The notes under the pieces were generated by a model, which saw nothing but the letters and a program-made list of their open reading frames with translations, had not been told where the DNA came from and did no database searches. Below, in pieces: positions 35,625-46,969 of a stretch of 64,000 nucleotides of DNA. Within the stretch, counting starts at the first letter, position 1. Each line of letters opens with the position of its first letter. This stretch comes from Dictyophora rubrovolvata. Taxonomy: Eukaryota; Basidiomycota; Agaricomycetes; Phallales; Phallaceae. The DNA lies in assembly GCA_029959195.1 (NCBI GenBank), contig CP114123.1:62001-126000 (forward strand), in the 5' to 3' direction. A program made the translations under genes and the position numbers.

Positions 35625-37782
35625 TTAAGACAAGGAGGACGTATAAAACAACTTGACTTTGAGAATTTTCAACAAGACTCTGGGCGTGAACAAATCGGTA
35701 GGTAGCACTAAGGAGCCTCGCACCTGTTGTAACGTAGCAGCGAACTCTGCGTCCTGTTCGCAAATAAGTATGCAGGCCTATAAATAAAACCGATATGCAG
35801 GAAGTATTTGAAAGGCTCACTTTCAAACTCGTTATCAACATCCAATCACCAAAAGCTTTTTGAAATCTTTTGAAAGTCTTGGGGTTGTCACCTTTCGCGG
35901 GAACAGTTGATTCCCAGGCATAGTCTTGAAGTCTGTTGCTATCCCTGTTTATTGCATGTCTCTTTTTTTAGCGGATTTTACAAAATAGCAGCTTGCCACT
36001 GACCAGTCAGGCGCGGTACTCTTCTCAGCTTGTATCTTGTTAAATCTTCTGGAAACGTCTTTAGATAAGTGGTCGGTTTTGGGTCCCTTCTGTTGGTAAC
36101 ATTTGTTAAGGAGCGTGTTGAGCGATAACGCTTCAACACAAGCTTTAGTAATGCCAACGCTACCGATCAACATTAATTTACAACACGTAAATGATACTTT
36201 ATGAATCCCATAATACTTACCCCATAACCGGATTGGATCTCATGACAGAGTCACCTATTGCAATGAGATTTGATGGCATATGTTCATATTTGTCATATTG
36301 TATATACGTGGCGATCCCTGAATACAAGGTAAGAGATTGTTGAGCGCACCGTCTTTTGAATGCAGAAAACATACCCAGGCGTGAATGATCAATAGTGAAC
36401 GGGACATCATACTTCTCTAATACGTCCAAAACCAATAAAATCCAGGTGGGAAGTGGTTTATGGAGCTTCGCACTGGACATGAATGAACGGATGTCGTCGA
36501 TGTTCGAAATGACTTCCGTAATGTCCCACCCACCACAAAAGATTTCCACTACATTCATCAAAGGCCATCTCATGTGGGGCTTCGTAGTCTGGAAATATGA
36601 AACTTACGATAATTGCTATCTTTTCTCGTGGGTCCGAAATATCTATTGTTTAATTTTGGGTCCGGAAAACATAACCAAACAACACCAGCCGTATCCCAGT
36701 TTGCTGGAAATCCTGCGTCCTTCAGGTAAGGAATTATTTCGGGCGGAACGTCGAACTCACAGGTGTAATACGATTGTTTTGGGTCATAAGTCAAACGAAG
36801 GCTATTCAACTTTTAGACAGCTTTCTCGTTTCCTGCAGCAGTTGCCAACTCTCGCAGCCACCGTAAACCAGCCGAACTAGGACCCGTGCAATCTAATTTG
36901 AGTTATTTTATTATTGTATTGGTCAAATATTTCACCAAGTAGAACAGTAGAGCCGGAAAGAACAACGCACCAATGACCAAAAGTGCGGGCAACGCGATTT
37001 CTTCTTGCTTCGAAGTTCGAACACGCACCCCAGTAACCAGATTGCAATCGCCGGCATACTCCAATCCCAATGCAGTTCCTGCCAAGTACTGCACATTCTT
37101 GCAAGACGTCATTACCAGACGGCGAACCAATGTTTCGAATCCAGCTCTGCTTAATTTTAAGGTTCTGAAGTGATCATTATCCGCAGTTTCAGCAAAGGGT
37201 ATGCCACTGTAAATAAGGGGCCAGTAGTTTGTTACAACTCTATGTAGACGTTAAATGAGAGTTAAGTCTCGGACAACATGTAAATTAAAGACCAGCTCAC
37301 CGCCCACCGAGATTCTCGCATTCTTCCTTTATATTTGGGAACCATTTGAAAAGAACTTCGATCAAGAATGGTTTGTAAAGGTGGACCGCCATGTATTGCG
37401 AGACATGAGATCGTTTTCTACTTGCCGGTCCCTGACGATGTGAACCTGTATATCCTTCTGGGTTTGTCACCCATTCTTCTGATTCAACGATGATAACCTT
37501 ATCGAAGTGATCTGAGCAGACTTTGGCTGTTAATAAACCCGCGAGGCTACGAGAAGGTGCAAAAGAAAAGGCGAAAGAAAGACGAGGGTAACTCACCTTC
37601 CACCGCAATTGACAAGTTCGAAGAATACACCCTACGATGGGGCACTTTTTGAAGATTTGAGACCTTCACCAACCAGCTCGTTGGTGCGTCACTTGGTGGC
37701 TATGATTGAAAAGACCTTTGATAGAGAAGTTCATATCTGCAAGCAACAGGATCATACAGGACACGATGACAGGCGACGTCAT
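35625..37782 (-). CDS. FAD-dependent monooxygenase-like protein with one in-frame stop
   Basis: Reading on the minus strand: GGSLAGLLTAKVCSDHF (FAD-binding start), HRQGPASRKRSHVSQYMAV, LFKWFPNIKEECENLGG, ADNDHFRTLKLSRAGFE, DCTGPSSAGLRWL, CGGWDITEV, NLIAIGDSVMRSNPVMG (second FAD motif, GD) and GITKACVEALSLN, ending PTDLFTPRVLLKIL and TAA at 35625. Splice phases agree across about nine exons. One problem: after GNEKAV the codon at 36815-36813 is TAA, followed at once by normal coding sequence (LNSLRLTYDPKQSY). A weak donor could skip it but would lose conserved residues. So either a young pseudogene, a read error or an allele. The N-terminus (MTSPVIV at 37782) is uncertain. Probably an oxygen-inserting enzyme of secondary metabolism. 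Confidence 0.7.
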
Positions 37783-38749
37783 TTCGGATTGGTAGGAGTC
37801 TGGTTTTGACGCGCTAACTTTCCCACAGTTAACTCGAGTCTGTTACGTGTCCGTCACGTGCTATCACACATGTACAGTCTCTAAGCGCTTAGCGCTTGGT
37901 GCAAAGCAACTTTTGTCTTCGTCCCGTTTCAGGCCTCTGTCTAATTTTTTTCATATAAAATACTCGTAAGTTGGTCAGGACGATTTTAAATTACGCTTAT
38001 TTTGAAATGACCACACCATTCATCGTAAACCACTCCTGGGGCCAGGAACGGGCCGTCTGCTACTATCGATCTTGCTACGGTCAACACCACCGAAAAGCAA
38101 GAAAGGCAATCCTTTAATAGAAACCACGCCCATTTCTGTCAAGTTCTCGAGTTGAGATCATGATCCATTAGTCAAGGGAAAGAGCAACACCGATTTCTAT
38201 CTCAATCGGTTTGGTCGAAAAGCGAAAGCGCATATCGCGCATATTAAGTATAGGTAATGTTGGAAAAATGGGGATGTATATCACAATAATTGTTATGATA
38301 GTGACAAACTATACTCAACAAGTATCATGCAGGCTTATTGACACTGCGGAATTTCACGAGGTCCCATGACTTCAGATTACCTCATCCAATATTCTGCACA
38401 AACCTTCATATGTGAACCAACACCTGTTGGTACGTCTAGTCTCGATATCTACATAGGTTATTAATACATATGTAGTCATGAAAGAGCTGGACTAGACGAC
38501 TAAGACGAGTGCTCAAGCGCTCAACGTTATATGGTACCTTCGACCTCCTTCAACCCTGTCTCATGTTATGTGGTCATGTAAATATACCCCAATAAAGAGA
38601 ACAGTCGCGACCAAAATGTGGTGCTCGGGGGTATATAATCTTAAATCAAGCAGGTTGGGGGCGGACAACTTGGCGCGGAGGAATCTTCGGTTCCGACGTT
38701 ACTTCCTTGTGACTTGTATAGTGTCTCTCTCCCTCTCGCAAAGGTCATC
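37783..38749. other. Divergent intergenic region
   Basis: About 1 kb between the FAD gene start and the zinc-finger gene start, on opposite strands; both promoters likely lie here. A CT-rich stretch (38726-38740) directly precedes the zinc-finger ATG, common in fungal promoters. No other signal seen. Confidence 0.4.
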
Positions 38750-39594
38750 ATGACAGCATGGACTCAGGCTGGCTCTCTCACATCAGATCGTCTGCAGCCA
38801 CGCCAACGCCCTGCTCCCCAACAGCACCAGCAACATAATAAAAAAAAGGCGAACGATTCAATCTCCCAAAAAAGCAAGCAAGTTCAAAAGCTTGAGCTGA
38901 TTCTTCAAGGTCTCCAACAAGATAACGACACGAAAGATCCGGCGGGTGGATGTTTCTGTCAAGGTAACAAACCCAGTTTTGTCAGTCACCTTTGATTATT
39001 GAAACACATTACCTTCTACCAGCGCGTACGCATTCCCTGTCCAAATATACCCCAAACTGTTTGAACTGCGGCTTAGTGCTGTGTACTTTGCAGCTTCCGT
39101 TCCACCTCTGCCCTCACTGTTCGAAACCACTCGTGGCTCAATCATCCAGGAGCACCTTGATATCACGGATTGAAGATGAATTAGAAAAAGTTTTGCGGAA
39201 AGAAGAGGAAGAACGCATTCGTAGTCAACAGGAACGCGAACGGGCTCAAGGCGCGTTTCCGACTCTCGCGGCTTCCACGGGGACTGCTGAACCTCGCAAG
39301 ACTGCGCAGCCTCGCAACGTGTTATCGGTCAACTCCAAGACGGGGAAGGTTATGATGGCTACTTATTCCACGCCATCTGCATCGCCAGGACATACGCTTG
39401 AGAAGAGGAAGAAGGAGAAAGAGAAAGAGAGGGAGGTTCGCGAACGTCCACCGCCTGCTGAGCTTGATTACGTTAAAGGAAGAACTCTCGAGCCTACTAG
39501 CTGGAAAAATCTTCGGCATGAGGTTACATATGTGCCAGAACATATACCAGACACAGAAGGCATCAGAGATAATAAGACAAAAAAGAAAACGTGA
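38750..39594 (+). CDS. ASC-1/TRIP4-type C2HC5 zinc-finger protein
   Basis: Two exons, 38750-38963 and 39023-39594, give 261 residues. The cysteine pattern starts in exon 1 (GGCFCQ) and ends in exon 2 (NCLNCGLVLCTL, then HLCPHC), as in the zf-C2HC5 domain of activating signal cointegrator 1; the intron cuts the finger. A highly charged coiled-coil follows (LEKVLRKEEEERIRSQQERER), then a basic linker and a C-terminal segment with DYVKGRTLEPTSWKNLRHEV. In animals and yeast the homologue helps rescue collided ribosomes; that is family knowledge. Fungal members are often longer at the C-terminus, so this may be a short version. Confidence 0.8.
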
Positions 39595-40234
39595 AGGCTT
39601 TTTTGACTTCAAAGCTTGGCTTGAGCTGTAACATTGTGTATTTATAGAACTCAATTATCATGACAGGAGTAGGTTATGCGCCAAAGTCGTTTCTTACGCT
39701 TCCTAATTACCCTAGCAGCTGAAGGTTTCTCAACAATACATATTATCATCTTTGTATGACGTCCTCAATCGTTCTACGGCAAACTACCTACATAGGGACA
39801 GTGTAGCTAATATATTGATAATTTTCATAAAAGTGAACTTTTGGGAACGCAAGACCTGCGAGATTTACAATGATCCTTCGATTAATTAAGCCGCTGTAGC
39901 TCTTGTAGCGTCATATATTTATCTATGTCAACTGGTTAACGTTTTCTGATAAAAAGATTCAATAATAATTACAGAAAACCTATTTCTCCGAACCAGGAAG
40001 CTTATTGTATATGTTGCATAGTCGCTCCCATTCTGCATTTAGGCGAATCGGGCGTGGACCGTTCCTTACCAGTGTGAGGTCTTTTTTTTTTTGCTCGAGC
40101 CTTTCTTGGATTCACCATTCAATTTTCAGTCCTTATAGAGATGTAAAATCGTGTATGCATGCGGCTTCGTTAATTTTCGAATTTTCGAAACAAGAAATGA
40201 ATTGAGAAATACACGAGAAGGTATCAGGTGCGAA
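39595..40234. other. Convergent intergenic region
   Basis: 3' flanks of the zinc-finger gene and of X2. AT-rich, with a T-run at 40081-40091. No gene seen. Confidence 0.4.
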
Positions 40235-41183
40235 TTATTTTTGTACAAAATCAGCTTCTTTAGGGCCGACAAAATTTAAGGCCGCAAGGACGGCTCGTAT
40301 GTTCGCGGACTCGACACCAGGGAGCTCAGTTCGAGAAGTATCTGCATCTGGGGCAGACTGAGTACGACGATCACTTGGGCCACCATGTGTATTTTTCGGC
40401 CTTTTCGCAGAACGGCCACGATGTTCCTTGGAGACGCATGGAGACGCAGCGCAAGCATTCGCAGCTTGTACTTGCGACGGCAACAACTCCGTTAAGTTAA
40501 AAGAGTCAGCGTCATGATAAGAGGGAGTGTTAGGCACTGTAACGGCTTGGTGGGGGTGGCGGTTGCGCTGGCTCGGAGCAGGGTGGGAACTATCAGATAT
40601 CATCTTTTGGGAAAATGGAGTACCATAACTGCCTTCGTTTAGCCCCTGGTCTAGCGAGTACGGGTCGTCATTTATTCCTACGGGGTTCGACGAATAATAT
40701 GACTTAGGTGGGTCAATTGCAAGTGGTGGGTGGTGCGGGTAATAATGCGAAGACGACCATGGGATAGGAGGTGCGCGGATATTGTCATGAGGCAAGTGCG
40801 GTATGTCATTGGCAGATTTAATGTCATTGTCATCTTCGGCCTCTTCGAGAACTGCCAGAGCAGTTTCTCTTGCAATACGGATGGCATGATTGTCTATTCC
40901 AAATATGCATCTATTGGACTCGAGTCGGATTTCCGAAATAGTTTGTGATTCATCTATCGGAATGATAGGTTTGCCGCACGCGAAGTCAAATCCGAATGGT
41001 AGGAACGTGGGGGTATCGACTTGTAGTCCTATTTTGTATCGAGAATCAGCGAAGCTGAAACCTTTTGAAATAAAAAATGTTTTTACCCTGTCGGCGTGTC
41101 TCAGAAACGTTTTTGTAATCTCGAGTTTTAAAATAGCGGTCGTTGAATGGATGAGCGTAAATGTCGAGAGCAGAGTGCAGCAT
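40235..41183 (-). CDS. Orphan protein X2 (paralogue of X1)
   Basis: Two exons, 41183-41087 and 41028-40235, give 296 residues; the 58-base intron is at the same site and phase as in X1 (2784-3385). Shared features: ALDIYAHPFNDRYFK at the start, TFLPFGFDFACG after the intron, then GIDNHAIRIARETALAVLEE. The remaining 200 residues are disordered (Pro, His, Ser, Tyr) with a basic patch RGRSAKRPK that could be a nuclear signal, and a hydrophobic end NIRAVLAALNFVGP. X2 is longer than X1. The family is not one I know, and no function can be given. Confidence 0.7.
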
Positions 41184-42362
41184 GATAATCAAAAGATGTA
41201 ATGGTGAGAGACAGGGAGACCTGGAGTGAAATGAAGGGGAGAAGCTTCGGCGAGGCTGGCGGTTTTTATTTCTCAATGTTTTATTAGACCGATGGAATTA
41301 GGGGACGTAGAAAGGCTGTCTATTGTGTCCAACGGTGTCCATTGGACTTGAAAGGCTTAACCAGTCGCATACGGACAGTATGCGAGAGTTTTTTCTCTTG
41401 TTCTCAGAGTTTTGTGCAGATTTGAAGAATGACGGGAACATTACTTGAGTTCCTTCGTTCTATAATGGAAATTGACATAAAGACACAAACAATAGTTAAG
41501 CACTAACAAGGTTTTTTTTTTTGGGGGGGGGGGGAGATGGCAACGTCTTCAGTCTTCACGTCTTTGAGATTTTCGGAACTTGAGCCGAGGAAACCATGAT
41601 ATTGAGGCGTTCGGATGGGTTTGCAAACATGTGTGTTTAGGGGAGAAGTTTAGCCACGAATTGAAGAAAAAATGGTGTTTCAAGTCGGCAAGAAAAGTTG
41701 GACATACTCCATTTTGGAACTCCGAGCTCAAACCCCTCATCGTTTCTTCTTTCATCCCCTTCAGGTTAAGACCTTCGCTTGCTATTGTCGAAATTCTTCT
41801 AATTGAGTTTTTTTAGCCTGGTGAATTGTAGAGACGGTTTCCCATGCAGGAGACCCGCAAGCCCCGTGGCGGCGGTGTGAGTCGAAGTTCTAACCGTAGT
41901 GATGATCCGTGTGCGCAACACCTATGCCAGAGGCTAGGAAGGCAGTAACTTAAGTACTTAAGGTTTGCGCTGCTGCCGCGGACTCCGGAGATAGTTCGTT
42001 CCGTCGGATTTGCTCTAATTATCAACATGCTCAACATAAGTCACGTATTCCAGGATGCTATTACATGACCCCCGCACTGATTGGCCAATTATCCACGACT
42101 AGAAATAATTGGTTTTCTTCTAGGCATTGATACAGTTACGTTGGCACCTGGTCTTAGCATTAACAAGCAAAGTATTGGTGATGCTTATTTAAGCGAAGGT
42201 ATCAAATGTAAGCCCACGAAACTATATTTTCAAAAGAATAAAGCTGATTTAATTGAAGACGAGGATTTAATATGAATGTTGTGTCTAGATGTCTCGGATA
42301 CTATCCGTCTAATACATGACATAGAAGACAACAAAAACAACTTTTGTGTTGTTATACAACAC
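41184..42362. other. Intergenic with homopolymer tract
   Basis: Contains a T-run followed by a G-run (about 41512-41534), the longest simple homopolymer junction in the window. The rest is spacer upstream of X2 and downstream of the MBL gene. No supported gene. Confidence 0.45.
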
Positions 42363-43335
42363 TTATGCCCTTGGAGCTATAAAATTCGGCAAAAAACTCC
42401 TTTCTTTGTTTTCCCCGTACCATTCATAATCATGGGCAATTATTAGAAGAAGTTCTTTCCTCTTCCTCAGCTCCTTCAGCCGTTCAATGTGTAATTCAGC
42501 TGCGTCTTTGTCGGCATGTGCACAGTACATTATCTCCCCCCTTTCGTTCTTTAGACAAGGAATTTTTCCATCGTCGAGCAATTTGAGATGATGACAACTA
42601 TCCCCTGCGAGGAAGATCCATCCTCCCGTGGAAGACGTCCGAGCCAAAACGTTGATGTGCCCGTCCAGGTGACCAGGTGCGTCAACAATGTATAGCGAAC
42701 CATCGTTGAAAAAATCACAAGCTTGAGGAAAGCCTGCTATCGATGTCGAGAACTCTGAGTCGTCCAAAAAACGGGTTCGTTCGTCTTTTGGAACGTAATC
42801 GGCAGAAAAACTCGATGCGGGATTTTGCGGAAAGCTATCTTCCAATAGCTTGCGTGAACCACCGCCGATGATGAAGGTTGGCTTGGGAAATAACGAGGCA
42901 TCGCCGATGCTAGATAATGGTGCGGACCTGATTAAATCTTCCAAAAAAAGGCACTAAATCTTACTGATCAAAGTGAAGATGACTAAGAAGGACATATTGT
43001 ATGTCGTCAGGCTCAACTCCGCCTTGAACAAGAGACTCGGCAACATCCTGTTTCACATGAACAGGCAGGAATTCTTTTATTCTTTGTTGAAGACGAGGCG
43101 GGAAAGTTTCTATATTCTTTCTGATACCCAAATCAAAGACCACTTTTGTACCAGTCTTTGAATGCGTCAAAAGGAACGACAAAGCCGGGACTAGTAATCG
43201 TTCTGTTTCGGGCGCGCCTTCTAGGAAAAAAGCTACTGGTATATCTACATGTCCTCCTTCGAGAGCTGAGACCAACATATAGGCTTGGTCAGAGCCTGGA
43301 GACGGGAAGGTTTCGCTTGCAAGGGCTGTGGTCAT
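42363..43335 (-). CDS. Metallo-beta-lactamase-fold hydrolase (complete copy)
   Basis: Two exons, 43335-42965 and 42909-42363, give 305 residues; the 55-base intron (donor GTAAGA, acceptor CTAG) restores the motif HLHFDH at residues 119-124, the metal-binding HxHxDH, split exactly at its last His. Other metal sites are PGHLDGH and LAGDSCHH, and the C-terminus has IAHDYEWY. Fungal lactonase-like MBLs of this type open lactone rings and may detoxify or quench signals; the substrate is unknown. It lies next to orphan X2, as its partial paralogue at the left edge lies near X1. The start is the first ATG in frame (MTTALASETF); the frame is open 15 codons further up. Confidence 0.88.
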
Positions 43336-43836
43336 GGCTAAAGGGTAAACCAATATCTCACGAAGGCGATTAGAACTCAACTTTCCTTTTCAATAATCGG
43401 AGCCATGGTGCTTCTCAGGCATGCGAAACACGCTGGAGCCAATCCTAAATCAATCCTAAATCATCAATCAAGTGTGCCGGCGCTGAGATAGAAACCGCGG
43501 GTAGGGGTCAGCACCGTGTAAATTACGAGTCTCGTACTAGAGGCGCCTGGGACGCCAAAACCCTTGCATGCCGTCAAATCAGAAAAAAAGTTCGAAAGAT
43601 TTGGACATGCTTTCAAGCTATGACAAACGATGCGCTGACCTATACTAACTCTGAGCCAAATCCTGCTTGAAACTCGATCTGATCGAATGAAAACTACGAA
43701 CAGAATAGTTTTCGCGACGCTTTTAACTTTGAACCGACTCGGTTACGGAAAATCGGACTGAAGCATGACTGAAGTCTGCGTCGACTTTCTGACTTGTACC
43801 ATCCACCACTACCACAGTACCCCGGAGCGCTGAGCA
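43336..43836. other. Intergenic
   Basis: Spacer between the MBL gene start and the 3' end of the next 7TM gene, same strand. It has a nearly repeated tcaatcctaaatca at about 43440-43465. No gene seen. Confidence 0.4.
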
Positions 43837-45971
43837 TCATTCCCCCCTCCAGTGGTTGCTGTTGCTGTTGCTGTTGCTACTCGCATGAAATGTCGTATTT
43901 ATACGTCGAACGGAACAGAATATTTTCTTAGGCCAATTATAGATAACCTCGTCGATTCTAGCCGGAGAGTCCCGGTACATATCGTTCATAAGATCCATGG
44001 TAAGCATGATTATTGAGCGCATGCGTAGCAAAAAGAGTCAAAAACTAGTTAACATGAATACTTCCGCCATAGTTCCTTCAAACATGATGTCCTCGTTAGT
44101 CTGCCTACTTGTTAGTCCCCTTCTGTTTGACAGCTCGTAAAAATTCAAGAGAAAGCGACATCCCTTAACAATGATTGAGAATCATGTAAACAAACAAATG
44201 GTAGTAATAGCAGTTACGTACACAGAACGAATAGACGGCAATCATAAGGCTATACCAAACAAATTCCAAAATCAAGAAACTGAGTTGGAATGGGAAAATT
44301 GACATACGGCATGGCTAGCGTGTTTGAGGGGTTGTGAATACGAAGTACGAGAACTGCGTTGACTAGCGTAGTAACTAAAGACATGTAAGGGCGGACATTC
44401 AGAAAGAAACTGAAAGTCTCAAACCAGTGTTTCTATTGTTGCAAATTTGATGAAAGTGAGTTTTAAATGTTTATCAACACTTACACTATGTAAAAAATTA
44501 CACCCTCGCGAAAGATAGTTAAAAGTAAAGGGTGTATTTTCCACGAGAAGACCTCCCAAACCCGAGAGGATTCCGAGGTAATACCGACATCTTCGCGTAT
44601 TTCCTGGCAGACTTTATAGGCTGATAATACCATGATTATACCTATAAAAAGAAATAGTGTACTTTAAGCTTGTTTTTTGTGATCATATTATTTTATACCT
44701 GACAGAATAAACGCAGGTATCCTGTAAAGGTGTTTGGCAATGTTTTGATAATAGGAAGTTAGATGAAAACCTACCAAGCAAAGAGAGTGATTGTAAAAGA
44801 AGGTTCGACCGGGACGTATAATATGCAACCGGGTAGAGAGATTTCGACGGGAAAGGGGGCGAGTCGGGCGATTACTATTTTACCAGCTGCGATACCCGCG
44901 TAAAAAGTGAGCTGGAGACCAGGGTAGTCATGTCGAACGGGAAGTCTGGACAAATATTACTTACGACGACTTCAGCTGTAAAGTAAGTGAGTTTTATGTT
45001 TCAATGCGTATATACAGATCCCTTACTAATGTATGCCACCAATACAAAAGAAAGAACTATGTAGAACAAAATTTGCATAGTCAGTGAATTTGTGGATTGT
45101 CTGGTATCATGAAAAAGCGACCCGAACTTTTTTTTTGACGGTCATATAGTGCATTGATTCTCAATATCAGGAGCAGGTTGACCAAAAGCTCTTGTATTTG
45201 TATCCCGGAGCTGTAAATATCGTCAGGGATTGAGATAGGTATGCCCTGCGGCTGACCTTGTATACCAACGTAGGTACGCACGACAACTAAGTAGGTGTGT
45301 GTGGTAATGTTCACTTATTCAATTCCGATGGAAAGCTAGTTACCTCTATCGCGAAAAGTAAAATATATCCAATGAGAGTTCTGAACACAATATGAATAAC
45401 TTAAAAAGAAATCTCACTTGTATTGACAAATTTAGACCAATAGACACTAGTAGGCGAGTGAAAATATGAACGCCAACATCAGTAGAGAAAAACTAAGGCG
45501 TTACTTGCGGCTACTATTCTGCAAGCAACTATTGTTAATAAATTGATGGACAGAAACTGAAGACGATTTACCCAACGCTAATTATTCCATAGTACCGAGA
45601 GAAAATATACAAAAATTTCGGTAAGGAGAATTTTCCCCTAAAAAGAAGTCGAAAGGCTTAGATTCTGTTCAATGTTGCATATCAGAAGAAATACCTACTT
45701 CCAAATAAACCCGACCTGGTGATGCAACAGAAAAATCTAGATGTTGTTGCTTTGACAAAGGACAAAAAGGTTGACTCACCTCGCGGGGAAATGACAGAAT
45801 TGCATCATACACCATAGCAGTAAACAATCCAACTAAAACCAATTATATGAATGTGTCAAAAGGAAGTTGAGAGGGAAAAAACTTCTTACTGGTGGCATAA
45901 TTACTAATATACATTAGGCGCAAGTTCATCGCCAGGGCATCTAGCTCGTCCTGAGCTAGAGTAGAGGACAT
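43837..45971 (-). CDS. Fungal 7TM protein, DUF6533-like
   Basis: Starts MSSTLAQDELDALAMNLRLM at 45971, then GLFTAMVYDAILSFPRE, VGFIWKGKFSLPKFLYIFSR with YYGII, VAASNALVFLY, QELLVNLLLILRINALYDRQ, the proline-glycine-cysteine loop LPGCILY, LSAYKVCQEIREDVG, HPLLLTIFREGVIFYIV and LVTTLVNAVLVLRIHN: the full order of parts of this fungal 7TM family. More than ten small exons; several joins (near 45.4-45.5 kb and 44.0-44.3 kb) were not fixed base by base. The C-terminal exon ends in (SN)n encoded by a TTGCTG microsatellite (about 43857-43880). Probably plasma membrane; ligand and role unknown. Confidence 0.65.
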
Positions 45972-46969
45972 GGATGATTTGAGACAACGCCGATGGTACA
46001 AATCCGCGTTTCAAAAACCTTGAGGGATGGAGTTACGTAGTGAATATTGTAAGAGTTCCCTCGAATGGCATAAGTTTTGTCCTCGTCGTTGTTCTGAGCT
46101 AAGGCGATTTTGAAGAGACTGGCCTTCGGTACCTTGTCTGCCCGTCGACAACCGTCTTAACGACAAGGCAGTAAGAACCTAGGCTACTAACCGGAATGAA
46201 AAGCTAACCTGTGGTTTCTGTCTGTGCAGAGTCCAAGGTACACCAAGGGCTGTGGCAAGAATGGCAAGAACTGCGCAACTCGGTGTACGCTGACCGATGG
46301 ACCACAACGTCACATGTGGCACCATGTTTGGGAAATGAATGCGTCACCTTTCCAAGCTCCTGTCCTTAGATATAATAGCTACGTCGTCTGTTGCTTCAAG
46401 TGTTGCAAAAATATACGTTCGGGTCTGCTTTGCATCCGTAGTCTTCGACCGTCTTGAGATTTTTTTCTCCAGTGTTGTGCTCGAAAACGCCGTACAAAGA
46501 GAAACGGCAGAACGGACGCTTCGGGCTCAGTACCACCCGAGCCGGAATAACCAAGACTCGCACAGCCCGTCCGTCGTATATGCGCCGAGGTTGGGTTCCA
46601 TATGACGACTCCGATAGAGCGCCTGTTAAAATAGAGCCGGAGGAGGGATATTTTTGTTGCGAACAACTAGACACTAGCGATTTTTTTAGTTGAATCATTG
46701 TTCGGACACTGTTTTCAACATTGGAAAAATCGGTTAGTTTGAGTCATCATGATGGGCAATTTTGCGAGAACGCCGGCTTTTGTATGGGAAATATACGTTT
46801 TGCGTTATAAGTCTAGAAAAGAACCTTAGTGGATCCCATTATATTACAAAATGCAATAAGTCATTGTTTCATAGTTTTGTGAAGTATTTATTTTGAAGTA
46901 CCATGATATGATTGTAAAGTTACATTTTAAAGACAGTATATACATAATAGGATTATTTATTAATCCATT
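45972..46969 (+). other. Gene-poor stretch with a possible small plus-strand gene
   Basis: A good acceptor (tttttctccag at about 46474) is followed by an open frame to TGA at 46693 that reads KEKRQNGRFGLSTTRAG, then WVPYDDSDRAPVKIEPEE. VKIEPEE fits the sumoylation pattern (hydrophobic-K-x-E), as do FIKTED and FIKAEE in the gene at 46970-47932. An upstream exon could lie at 46224-46320. I cannot assemble a full model, so it is recorded as a candidate only. Confidence 0.3.

Noticed and set aside
32980-37782. Full secondary-metabolite gene cluster around the CoA ligase
   Set aside because: No polyketide synthase, peptide synthetase, terpene cyclase or cluster transporter is present in the window; only the two-enzyme pair is supported.
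41512-41534. T-run followed by G-run as a possible structural signal
   Set aside because: Simple homopolymers are expected in spacers and in sequencing artefacts; no further structure around it.
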